Of a stretch of DNA of 64,000 nt, positions 24,905-35,900 are shown in pieces. The number at the start of each line of letters is the position of its first letter. Position 1 is the first letter of the stretch. Source of the stretch: Alloascoidea africana (lineage: Eukaryota > Ascomycota > Alloascoideomycetes > Alloascoideales > Alloascoideaceae); NCBI GenBank assembly GCA_030581615.1, contig JAKTTT010000001.1:744001-808000 (forward strand). The letters run 5' to 3'. The notes beneath the pieces were generated by a model, which made no database searches, was not told the DNA's origin, and worked only from the letters and a program-made list of their open reading frames with translations. The translations under genes were made by a program, and so were the position numbers.

Positions 24905-27900
24905 TCACCAGGAAATCCTGGCGATTTTTCCTTGTGGATATTTGCGAACAAAGAATTTTCTGGCTTCATCAAGGAACAGCAAGAAGAAGCCAAAAGCCAA
25001 AGGCAAGAAGAAATATTCCACTGGAACAGCAGTAGAGTTAATAACTTTTTGAAGTGGAGGAATATAATTGAATATAAAAACCATTGCAAAAGAGCCAATA
25101 ATGCCAATGAATAGTTTGGGGCTCTGTGTTTCCTTGTTGAACAGAGGTGGGTGGTTGATGATGCTTTTGTATCTGGTCCTAGCACACATAAGGTTGAAGA
25201 ATTGAATGATCACAATGTTTGTGAAAAAGATACTAGAAGCCGTGTTTGTTGCAGCGGCTACATACTCTGGTGTAGCACCTTCAACATCCCCAAAAGACAT
25301 TGACAAGTCACTAAATTTGAGACCTTTGCGCTATTGTTCTTCAATGTTAGGTTATTTTACCACTAATATGCAGGGAATAGGAATAAAGTAAACCGAACGC
25401 ATACCTGCAGGTACCAAAATGCCATTGCGTTGCAACATAGAGATTCAAACACGCCAATGAAAAAGTATCCTTGTCCAAAAAATCTAAAGTTCACCAAACG
25501 CTCGCCTGTAACACTTCTTGGAGGTCTTTTCAGGAGATCTCTTTCTGGTTTTTCATAAGTCAACATAATCGAGGGGATACAATCGGTTAGACAGCAAATG
25601 ACAATCATCAGGAAGGATGAAAGCACCTGTGGCAGCCCGAAAAAGACGTTCAACAGAACTGGCCATATTTCACTGAAAGACCCCGCTGGAAGAAGAAACA
25701 AGATCACTTTCTTCAAATTGTCTACAAGAATTGTGTTAGTTTGTACTGCGAGCCACATGTTGATAAGAACTTACCAAACACCAGTCTTCCGTATTTGAGA
25801 GCATGCACCATGCTCGAAAAGCTGTCAAAAAGAACAAGATCTGAGGCCTCGATGGCAACATCCGAGCCGTTTCCCATGGCTATTCCAACGTCTGCCGCCT
25901 TCAGCGAGGGTGCGTCGTTGACTCCGTCGCCCGTCATCCCAACAATGTGCTTCCTGCTTTGGAACTCCTTCACAATCCGGTACTTTTGCTCTGGCGTCGT
26001 CCGCGCAAACACAATCTCCCTGTAGTCTGTGAGATGGCACCACTGGTTCTCGTTCAGCGCGCCTAGCGACCCGCCATTCACCACTATTGCCCTGTCGATG
26101 AGGTCCTCGTTAAGGCTTTTCTTGGACGCTTCGGGAATTGTGTACTCAGGATCCAGGTCGTCTGAGCTGTCAATGCAGTCGCTGCGGACTGTCACAATCC
26201 CACACTGCTGGGCGATAGCCAGTGCCGTGAGCTCATAGTCGCCCGTCACCATTGCCAGGCGGATTCCAGCTCCTTGCAGAGTCTCGACCACATCTGGGAT
26301 GTCGTCCTTCGGCGGATCTGTGATTCCAGCCAGCCCAAGAAGTACGAGGTTTGCTTTCGCCATCCCAAAAATGCCGTTCGCGAAAGTTTCAGAGGTTGGC
26401 GGGTTCATTGACTCCAGCGACTTGGACGGGACCGTGAGCCTCCTGGCCAGCAGGATCACTCGCTTTCCCTTCACGGACCAGGCCTTCTGGAGATCCGAGA
26501 TTCTGCTTAAGTACTCCTGAGTAATCTCCTTGATCTCTCTGTCGCCAGGATCGAGATAGTACAGGCATCTGGGAAGGAGAATATCAGGAGCGCCTTTCAC
26601 AAACAGAAGATGGTCTTCTTCTCTCTTGACGCCGAGCTGGTCAAAGTACACTGGGTCCGCGTTGTAGTGCCCAGGCACGGGCTTGAAGAGACTGACCATG
26701 AACTTGTTTTTGCTGTCGAATGGCAGCTCGTACACCTTTTCCCACTTGCTTCTGGTTTCGCCAACAGACGAAATGTACTCAGAGAACCTCAACAGAGCCT
26801 GGTCTGTAGCGTCGCCGTGGATCTCTCGCTCGGCAAGAGGAGCCTTTCCCTGGTCGTTCTCCGAAGTTGGCGCAGCAAATTCGCCGGCGTTGCACAATGC
26901 CGCTGCTGTTTGGAGCTGTTTCAAACATTGTGGATCAGGGCGGTCGTTATCCTCGTCAATCAGCGACTCGTCCAGTACGTCGTAGCCATGAGCTCCCACA
27001 GACACGTTTGTCACAAACATTTTGTTCTTGGTAAGTGTTCCCGTTTTGTCTGAGCATATCACAGACACAGAGCCCAGGGTTTCGACAACAGCCAGCGATT
27101 TACAAAGAATGTTATGTTTCTGCATTTTCCAAGCGGTAATCGTCAAGCACATTCCAAAAGCAATTGGCAATCCATCTGGCATGTAGGCAACAGAGAGACT
27201 CACACAATGAATCACCAATTGGCTAGGAGAGATCCAGTTTGGATATGCATTTCGAATCCACGCGGCCCAAACTATACTGACTATAGCTGAGGTTGAAACA
27301 ATCAAGGAAATTGTTATCATAATGAATCTAAAAATTTCCTTTTGAATAGGAGTAGATTCATCATTAGGCGCGGATGACATCTTGGCAATTTTACCGAAAA
27401 CAGTATTGTCACCGGTTGAAACCACAACTCCAGTACCATTTCCTGAGGTACAGAAAGACCCTTGCATTGCAATTGATTTGGATTCCAAATAGTTGGTCCC
27501 TAAGGGAGAAGGTTCGGCAATGCCCAACACAGGTTTTGACTCGCCAGTAAGAACTGCTCTGTAGCATTTTAATTCGCCTGCAGTTTCTATGATTCTTAAG
27601 TCAGCTGGAATCTTGCTACCAATTTTAAACTTTACAACGTCACCGGGTACCAACTCTTTTGAGTGTATCACCAATATCCTTCCATCTCTAACCACAGTAG
27701 CATTCTCCGGCATCATACTGCTAATAGATTCCATCACCTTGGAGGAGGAATAATCTTGCCAAGCGTTGAAAACGGCTTGGACAACAAAGACTATGAGCAT
27801 GACGATACCGAGAGCCAAGTTAGAAGCCTGGGGATTAGGATTACCGAGCGGTTTCCAACAAACGCAGCAGAGAATACCACCAATCAGAAACAGAGGTCCA

Positions 27901-28331
27901 AACCCACTGAAGAGATAGAAGAATGTCTTTTTGGCAAGATTACGTGAAGGCTTGGAATGAGTGTTTAGACCGTAAATCTTGTGTCTCTCTGGAATAGTAT
28001 TAGAATTTAGACCAGTAATGAGAGAGGTTTCAAGTTTCTGCGATAACTCTTGAAATGGTAAAGTATGCCAATCAAGATGAGAAAACTCGTTAAAATTAGG
28101 ATCTTCACCCGCATTTTCTTTGAGTTCCTCTTTGTTATGAACTTCATCAATGCCAACAGAAAGAGTTTGATAAAAGGCAGGAAGGACAGCCTCCGGTACT
28201 GCTTTTCTTGCACCTGCGGCTACTCGTCCCAGAGTGGATTTATGATGGTGTGGCTCACAATTGGATATGACCTTTTCCAAATCAGGCTCTTCGTTAGCTT
28301 CAATGGTAAAAAGATTCTTTTTATTGGTCAT
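24905..28331 (-). CDS. P-type alkali-cation ATPase, Na,K-ATPase/ACU-like (copy 2)
   Basis: Three exons give 1,099 residues: 28331-25775, 25721-25405 and 25330-24905. Introns are 53 nt (identical to copy 1) and 74 nt (GTATGC donor, CCTAAC branch). The domain order is as in copy 1: LTGESKPV, CSDKTGTLT, TGDGVNDAP, DNLKK and the M5-M10 segments. The cytoplasmic catalytic part is identical in sequence to copy 1. The N-terminus, M1-M4 and M5-M10 differ. The M4 cation motif is PDGLP (Asp386) instead of PEGLP. In animal Na,K-ATPase the equivalent Glu327 binds transported ions, so ion preference or affinity may differ. It keeps all catalytic motifs and looks functional. Confidence 0.9.
25706..27163. 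repeat. identical block shared with the first ATPase gene (copy 2 side)
   Basis: Partner of 19718-21175, in the same orientation. It covers the coding region for the phosphorylation and nucleotide-binding domains, the first intron and the first few codons of exon 2. The G+C count is 34 of 60 at 26641-26700, against 27 of 60 just outside at 27241-27300. Confidence 0.92.
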
Positions 28332-29457
28332 TTCTTAGATGATAATAGTTAGGCTTGAAGATAAAGAAATTTTTGATTATGATCGATGAAATATAAAGAA
28401 TAGGAGAATCATAAGGGAATTTATAGTCTCCAGTGATCTGGGGAGATCTTTATTAACTTACTGAAATTGAGACAATGCTACAATAAAAATAAAAGCTCTC
28501 TTAAGAGCCCATTTTTCTTATGGCCAGCACCAACTGGGTCCAGACTATTTGAGAAGAAGCATGTAGGCGAATGGAGAAGCCAGCTCCATTACGTATTATA
28601 TCTAATTGAAAAGGCAAACCCGGCGCTGTCTTCTCCTATTATTTGACAATAATTGTATTCATTGTAGCTATGAATCATATTTTTTTTTATATATTTACGA
28701 ATAGCCGCAGACTATTGCTTTCTCGCTTTGTTCGACAATGAGCAAGAACAACAGCTCACACTTTTCGTCTATCAATAGCATAAAACAAAGGGAATAGTTT
28801 ATTTCTTTAAAATTCATTGAGAGTAGTGTCGAATTCTTGCAAATCAACAGTTGTGTCTTGAAGTTGATTTTTGTTGATGGGGTGCTCCCCAGCTTCCACA
28901 ATTTCTATGAGTCTCCGTTTTGCGAATGCAGATTGGAATCACAAGGGTCTTAACCGATCTTAGAATAGACTTATTCTTTTTAGAATTCTAGATCAAGCGC
29001 CGAAGCCGATTTTATCTTACAATGTGTTTGACAGAGTTTCTACCTTACATATTGGTCACTTTGAATTCGATTTAAATCTCAGACATGCTCAAACTGGTAA
29101 CAGTGTACATGCCATTAAATGACCCTTCCACAGTAAAGTTTGCTTATACTATCGCGCTTTTGCCTTTTTATTTATCAAAAGTTGTTCTAATTTTGTCATT
29201 TTTTGACTCAGAGAAGAGAATTGGATATTGCTATAAACATGATGCTCACAGAGCGAAAAGAACAAGAACAGAAGTAAAACCTCCAGCACCAAATAAGGTT
29301 TAAGGTTTTGAGCTCGAATCTTGGACTTTAAATAATATGCACGGCTCTATATGCCCATACAACAATATACACATACACACATGTTCACACCAAAAGCTCA
29401 TTTCTATTTTCAGTATCACTAACGAAAGGGATAAGGTCTATGTGTATCTTCCAATTT
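28332..29457. other. spacer upstream of ATPase copy 2
   Basis: 1.1 kb of AT-rich DNA between the ATPase start and the ICL2 stop. The first 100 bp hold the ATPase core promoter. I see no other gene. Confidence 0.6.
28420..28425 (-). promoter_or_regulatory. core promoter of ATPase copy 2
   Basis: TATAAA on the reverse strand about 90 bp before the ATG, in the context CTGGAGACTATAAATTCCC, similar to copy 1. Confidence 0.5.
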
Positions 29458-31143
29458 TTAAAAAGCATGCTCAGTAGAGTCACCGCCAACAGCACTGGTC
29501 CCACTGCTTCCTCCATTTTGGACGGTTTGTACAATGGAGTCAAAGTAGTTTGCTCCACTCCACTGTTGATGCGTCAAAACGTCGCATTTCAAATCACGCT
29601 CTTTGCTCTGCACGAGGTCTACGTATGCTTTCATGCCCTCGTTGGCAAATCTATTTGACAGTTCCCAAGTTGCGACGGCATTCGAATGGAGACCAGCCAA
29701 GGAGATCAGCTGTAATGTGAATCCAACCTTTCCTAATTCCCAAACAAATTCCTTCAGATCCTTATCGCTGTAGCCCATTGCGGACCAATTGAAACTCGGC
29801 GACAAGTTGTAAACGAGAATCTTGTTAGGATGCTTCTCGTGTATCTTTTCAGCAATTGAACGGGCTTGGTTGATATCCGGGGTCTTGGTTTCGAGCCACA
29901 GGAGGTCAGCATAAGGCGCAAATGTGAGAGTCCTTTCGATTGCAACGTCGGTGCCCGATTTGACGTGGTAGTAGCCCTCTCTCGTTCTTGGTGCATCCCA
30001 GTCAAAGTGGAACTTGCCAAATTCTTCTGCAGAAACCAATGACTCGAGAGCCTCGAGTTTGTCGGACAGAGACACTCCGGGAGCTGCTTTGAATGATGTG
30101 ATCACATCTGATTTACCTATGCTTGTGAGGAATTGTTCAACAGCAGCATCGATTGTTACCAAAGGTTCGTTCTCCTTGAGCCATTTTGATTCCAAATCAT
30201 CAATTTGAGATGCAGTGAACCCCTTTTGTTCAGCTTCTAGCAGGATCTGGGCCAGAGGCTTGGCGCCCTTAGTTGTGGTACCCAGAATATACTTATGATC
30301 ATTTGGATCCACAGAGCTGCTCAGCAGTTTGGCACTTTCGCTGTCTGTTCTGGCAATTACAAGATTGCCAGTGCCCATCAAATCCCACTGGAATCTGGTT
30401 GCAGTCAGTCGTGAAACATGTGTTGAGGTTGGAACTATAACTTTTCCTCCCAAATGGCCACATTTCTTACCACCGTGGAGCTGATCTTCGAGATGGATAG
30501 CAGCGGCTCCTCTTTCAGCAAACAGTTTTGCCAGCTTCATGACGGCACCAGTGCCACCATGACCAGTGTCAGCATCAGCGATAATGGGTCTCATGTAGTC
30601 GATGAATCTGCCCCCTTTGTTCTTGTTGAAATGGAAAGTTTCCTTTCTATCATGAAGCAATTGGGCCTTGAACAGTCTCTCGACCTGGTTGGGGACGGTA
30701 TCATAGGGGTAGTCTCCAAAGTCAGGGCCCACCTCGTTGGTGGTGGTCAGGAGAGAAGAGCATGCCCATCCTGAGATATAAACTACCTGCTGATTGGCGA
30801 CTGATTGGGTCATCTGAACAGGATCTACGGACCCAATTGTGTGGACCGGTTTGCCCTGCTTGAAATTTTCATTCAAAAGATTCCAGAGCTTATCGGCAGT
30901 GACAGAGGACTCTGGAGGGATCACTGGGAAAGAGCCCCTGTGAAGAGCGACCTGGGCTGCTGTGTATGGCCTGTGGATGTCCTGAAAGCGAGGAGAGTCA
31001 AACCACTGTTGAATTTCAGCAGTGGTCTTGTCCAGGGCCTCTGATGAGTACGGTCTGGTTGCCATGGGAAGAGACAATCTCAAAGCGGAGGATCTGGCGA
31101 GGCGAGAGACAGAGACGGTGGCTTTCAAGGAGGAGGATAGCAT
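29458..31143 (-). CDS. mitochondrial 2-methylisocitrate lyase (Icl2-type isocitrate lyase homologue)
   Basis: 561 residues, no intron. Residues 1-35 (MLSSSLKATVSVSRLARSS...RPYSS) form a basic, acid-free presequence of mitochondrial type. The body is an isocitrate lyase fold with IIADADTGHGGTGA, HLEDQLHGGKKCGH (catalytic KKCGH at 226-230), IARTDSE, YNLSPSFNWS and ISLAGLHSN. The presequence and segments such as DFGDYPYDTVPN and TRFQWDLMGTGNLVIARTDSE match what I recall of fungal methylisocitrate lyases rather than glyoxylate-cycle Icl1. The predicted reaction is 2-methylisocitrate to pyruvate and succinate in the methylcitrate cycle, which disposes of propionyl-CoA in the mitochondrial matrix. 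A glyoxylate-cycle role is less likely but cannot be excluded. Confidence 0.88.
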   Translation of the reverse strand: MLSSSLKATVSVSRLARSSALRLSLPMATRPYSSEALDKTTAEIQQWFDSPRFQDIHRPYTAAQVALHRGSFPVIPPESSVTADKLWNLLNENFKQGKPVHTIGSVDPVQMTQSVANQQVVYISGWACSSLLTTTNEVGPDFGDYPYDTVPNQVERLFKAQLLHDRKETFHFNKNKGGRFIDYMRPIIADADTGHGGTGAVMKLAKLFAERGAAAIHLEDQLHGGKKCGHLGGKVIVPTSTHVSRLTATRFQWDLMGTGNLVIARTDSESAKLLSSSVDPNDHKYILGTTTKGAKPLAQILLEAEQKGFTASQIDDLESKWLKENEPLVTIDAAVEQFLTSIGKSDVITSFKAAPGVSLSDKLEALESLVSAEEFGKFHFDWDAPRTREGYYHVKSGTDVAIERTLTFAPYADLLWLETKTPDINQARSIAEKIHEKHPNKILVYNLSPSFNWSAMGYSDKDLKEFVWELGKVGFTLQLISLAGLHSNAVATWELSNRFANEGMKAYVDLVQSKERDLKCDVLTHQQWSGANYFDSIVQTVQNGGSSGTSAVGGDSTEHAF

Positions 31144-31245
31144 GGTGGGAGAGTATGGGGAAGGTCCAGCACAGCGCTTCTGGTATCAAAGGCTGCAATT
31201 TATGGCTGCTCGCCCAGACACAAACTCTTTAAGTAGGGCCCGTCC

Positions 31246-31258
31246 TCCGAAGCTCGGA
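31246..31258. promoter_or_regulatory. palindrome TCCGA-AGC-TCGGA upstream of ICL2
   Basis: A perfect inverted repeat lies about 105 bp before the ICL2 start. CCG/CGG half-sites in inverted order suit a Zn2Cys6 dimer, and TCC-N7-GGA is close to the FacB/Cat8 acetate-regulator pattern. The spacing is one base short of the published FacB form, so the regulator is a guess. Confidence 0.35.
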
Positions 31259-31432
31259 ATAGCCGCCGGCCGTTTCTCGAAACCGCAGAGTGGGGAATCC
31301 GAACCCGAAATTGCGGGGGGTCCACGATGGCGGGTGCACGGGTGTACTGGTCTCCTATGTTCGGAGTAGCGAACAGGAGCAGGTCCATTATCAAGTGAAA
31401 AAGTTACGGGACTAAAGTTTTCTACACGGAAT

Positions 31433-31467
31433 ATCTCGCAATGAGCATCTCGCAATGAGCATCTCGC
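31433..31467. repeat. 14-bp tandem repeat, 2.5 units
   Basis: ATCTCGCAATGAGC is repeated twice, then ATCTCGC follows, in the upstream region of ICL2 and just past the stop of the next gene. It is a perfect short duplication. Confidence 0.8.
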
Positions 31468-31505
31468 CATTACAACAGCCTATGTGCCTTGCCGCGGCCC
31501 TAATT

Positions 31506-32919
31506 TCAGTCTCTTGCTGGGATGATTAGCTGGTCCTTATTCCCGTCATTGTCACCCCCAGGCCCAATCTCATGGTCTCGTGGAGGAATTAACGGCGCTG
31601 ATTCTCCAGCATAAAGCAGCCGGTAGGAATGAATGTTGGGAAAGAGTATTGCTCTTTCGTAGAGTTCACTATCGCTGTCGTCCTCATCTTCACTTGATGT
31701 TGGCTCGGGTTCACTGTCATCGTCTTCCTGGCCATCGTTCTCAAAGTCAAGTTGATGTTGAACCTCCTGTATGCGCCGGTCCATAAAATTCAGTTCGTTT
31801 GAGTATTCTCGCAGAAAAGGTGTTGCCAGTGATTGCGTCTGGAGATAATTGAAGTCAATGTCATCTTGGTTTACATGAGACGAAATTATGGACACTTGCG
31901 AGGAGGATAAATATTTTTCTTCCTCGTCATTGTCTTTATCGCTATCGCTATCACTGAAGCTGGTGCTGGTGCTGGTGCTGGAGCGATCGTTCTGGTCAAC
32001 AAATCCATCTTCATTGTCATTTCCATTTCCATTTCCATTTGCATTTGCAAGACTGTCTCTATTCTCAATTGGCTTTGCTTCGCTAGCTACTCTCCAATGT
32101 CTCATCCGAGTCCTCAGAAACCTATACCGGATGTTCCCTTGCTCGTCCCGAAACGGCCGGAACGTAAATGGGAATATGACCCGTCCACGTCCTTGTCCTT
32201 GTCCATTATCATTATCATCATCTCCTCCTCCACTCTCATCCCTGTCATTATTCTGATTTGCGTTGTGGAGGTGATGATGCTCTAGGTCCTTGTCATGCGA
32301 ATCCAAGCCCGTATTCGTGACAGAGTCAGATGCCATTATTGCATTATTACTGCTTAAAGCGATTTGTGTTCCAGATTCAGCTCTTGAAGATGTGGCTGGA
32401 GACAGAGATATGATCAGGTCATTCGCCGTGGTTTCGGTGGTTGCACCATTCATCAAAAGATTCGAAGTTGGCGGAGAGTTTCTGATTACTTCTGAATGAG
32501 TCGGGTCAGTAACACAATTACGACAAGGTTATGTTCAAAAAGGATTCCTACTCACCTCTCGACATTGGCATCAATTCCTCTCTCTGTGCGTAGTTTTGTT
32601 GCCCTTGCTGTTGCACTATTAATCCACCGCTTCTATCGTTTTCGTTGTTGTTGTTCCTGGCCAAGTCGTTTCTGTCGTTTGCATCTGAATGGTCTGGTGC
32701 CCCAGTCTCTGATGCCACTCTAATCCCTGTCGTTGTATAAATGTATCCCCTCTCATCGCTAATCCGTGCTCTCTTCTCCTGACGATGGGGACCTGCTTGG
32801 TGATGACGGCGTAGACTAGAAGTGAGACTCGCGTACGTATGACTTCTTCTACGATGGCTGCTGTAGTACTCCTCGATGTACGAGCTATCTTCTTGAAAAT
32901 TTGTATATGGGATTCCCAT
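31506..32919 (-). CDS. acidic low-complexity protein of unknown function
   Basis: Two exons, 32919-32556 and 32491-31506, joined across a 64-nt intron (GTGAGT donor, TACTGAC branch, TTCAG acceptor) give 449 residues in frame. Most of the protein is disordered: Arg/His/Ser-rich at the N-terminus, then Asn/Asp/Ser/Glu-rich with coding minisatellites (GTGCTG-type and CCATTT-type repeats near 31970-32045). The only part that looks conserved is FPFTFRPFRDEQGNIRYRFLRTRMRHWRVASEAKP, in the middle. A second, weaker candidate is near the C-terminus (SYRLLYAGESAPLIPPRDHE). There are no membrane segments. I do not recognise the family. The spliced frame supports a real gene. Confidence 0.72.
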
Positions 32920-35900
32920 TATGCATCAACAACAACCCAAAAAAAAAACTATTAAAGAAAAGTTTTGAATACACCAAAAAAAGGGGAATTAAAGATGAAC
33001 AGAAAATGGGAACAAGGGAAGGAAACTCTAGTGAATATATATAAGCATTAATATTTGTTTAGTCCCGCCCTTCAATTAAAATACAAGGATCGAAAATGTT
33101 CCACGGCTAATTGCTTTACCGCTTGAATGGCCAATAGATTATCATCTTCTATGTAGTTTTCTTTGAGTTATCGTCTCAGATACCAATTCAACAAAACCGA
33201 GAAAGGTTGGATCGGATGGGACACATGCCACAAAGAACAACTAAACAAAAACAGAAACAGAAACAAGGGTCAAGAGCCACAAGAAAAAGTGTAGGTTGCA
33301 TTTGCATTTGCATGGATAGGAAGAAAAGGTCCGAGTAGCCTGGCTCCTTGATCGTCATAGACATACGCCAGAATGTCTGTATCTTCTCCGTGTTCCTATT
33401 GTATATTTCTTTTCTACGCCGCTATCATTTCCTCTTACTCCTTCCAGCTTTTTGCACAGTATCCTATTCGCCCGCTTGGGCATTCATTTATTGATTAGCT
33501 CTCTTTCTTCAGTCTCAGACAACTACCAGGATTCTCTATGCTGAGCATCTGCGAAGAGTCACTGAATCACTAGGAATTTGAATCCGTGCTCCAAAACAAA
33601 AAATTTCAAACCCTTGAATTGAGTAGCTGAGCACCAATGAGCAGCGCGGATGCAGGTCCTTTTTAAGATCTTTTGAATCTACACACATAGTTTCTGAATT
33701 GAATTAACTCAAAAGTGCTTTCATGCATGACAAAAGGCTTGGTGCTGATTTAAAAACCAATTAGCGGGTGGTTTGAATTATTCACAGGCAAGTCCTACAT
33801 TCTTTATCCATTATCTCATTTGCCTCCTTTATGACTTTTGAAAGGGGGTTTTCCCGAAACTGTTAGGAACACGTAGCAGACTCAAAAACGTATATTTTCG
33901 TTTCCACTGCGTATGCCTATTCTTGGAAAGATGAATGAAAATGGAAAAAGAAGAAAGAGACACCGGGCTCTAAAATTTTGAATTGAGGTACCGCACACTA
34001 CAAAAATGTTCTATTCTCAACGAACCTGGTCTGGTTCAACATTCTGATACTAATTCCCATCGAACTGAATACTACTCGTTCAGTTAGGCATCGCGATCAC
34101 CACTGTCATATTGGTTACACATGCGCATAACCCCTTTCTTTCATAGTAAAAAGAAAAAAAAAGAGATAGTTGTTCACTTAGTGAGTTTCAGGTTGTTGAA
34201 TCAACACCTAATCATCAATATGATGATCATATCTATTGAACCCGACGCTGAAGCGGATGATTACCTCAAAAATAAATAGAATGGATGGTGAATGTATCAA
34301 ATACTTAGTTACCAAAGGACAGCATTAACTTATTACACGCTGCTTTCAGTATGAGGTTAGCATTTGACTATATCAATCTAAACTTCTTTTCCCCTTCGTT
34401 CATCTATCTCTATCACAAACGACAAAGTGAATAGAAGTTAGTAATCGTTTTACTCGTTAGAGAAAAAGAAGAAAAAGAGGAGGGGAAATTCTTTCAAGCC
34501 TTCTTATAATTTTTCAGACCGGTCTGCATATGTGTCTAGCCCGTCGTGGGACTTGTACTACACAAACAGAAAGAGCGTTCATAATTGTGTCACGTGCGCT
34601 CCATCCAATGCGATAGATTGTAATATGAGTTGTAGTTTCCCAGATCTCGACTACAGAAAACGTATGCTATCCAAGAGACTTTGTTTGGTTACACACTTCC
34701 CTTTTTGCTAAAAGAAGTAATAATTATTGGTGGTTTCCCCCGTCGCTATGCCGCCCACAGATCCTGAAAGATATTGATGACTGGTGTCAAATTTACATCG
34801 GTCAACTGGATCCGAAACCGAAACCAGATCAGTCACGCCGGATCAAAAGGTGGGTTTGAATTATTTGATACCATATGCTGGGATAGCTTAAATTGGACGT
34901 GGATGTAGGAGTTGAAAGATTGCTGTGCTCCTATGATGTTGGGTTGTGGAGACAAAAAATGCATACAATAGGGGATTTCGCATCTTTCAACGGTCTAGCA
35001 GCCGTTTTGTTTGTGTGTTAGCTAGCAAGTAAAGCCGATTGATATTGAATAGGATGTTTTATGCATGCTCTCATGATTAGGATGTAACATCTAGTAACAA
35101 ACCTAGTCAGCGTTTCAATTACTGGAATCGCTTCAACGACGGTTAACTGTGAAAAGCGGATGAATTGAATACGAAGCTTTGTTTTGAAACTGCCTACCCG
35201 AATTATGAGTTGAAGGTTTGTCGGTTCTTTCTTTTCTCCGATTAGCAGAAATTGATATTCGGTAGAGGCAGCGTATTTATCGTTATACGTTGATATGGCT
35301 TACCAACAGTCCGATGCTGTTTGGCTTTCGCGAATGGTGATCACTTCAGTGAAGATTCATCTTCTCTTTTAGCTGTTGTAAATTCAATTTCGCTCTCCCT
35401 CTCAAGATCCTTGAACTTTGAATGAGTACTGAGTTCAAATATTGACCATCAATCACACTTGCCTGTTACAAGTTCTGGACTTTTGAATCCCTCAAAACAG
35501 GGATTTGATTTGCCATACATGGGCGAGTAAATTTGAACAAAATAAAAAGGCTAGTTTCTGACTGGTAGGACCAATGTAAAGTTTATCCTTAGTGTTTTGA
35601 ACTGAGCAAGTGGGGGGAAAAAGTGATGAGAAGTTTTGGTAAAAGTTAACTGGCTACACCAGTTTCCAGACCTCGATCTATTGTCTATCTGAATCTAAAA
35701 GGTAATTTTCGCAGAGACATTTTAATTTTGTATTCTCTCTCAAAGTGTTAGTTTTAAAGATCCCTTTTATCGTGCACATGTTGCCGCTCTACTCCAACAT
35801 TTTGTTTTTCATCTTCTTACAGATACCGTAATCTCTAATGAAAGATGGCTAAAAATGGTGTATAGAAGGAGAATAGTTCCAAAACAGATCCAAAAGCCCG

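Noticed and set aside
34225-34250. reverse-strand GGGTTCAATAG resembling a tRNA B-box
   Set aside because: The T-arm sequences around it are not complementary.
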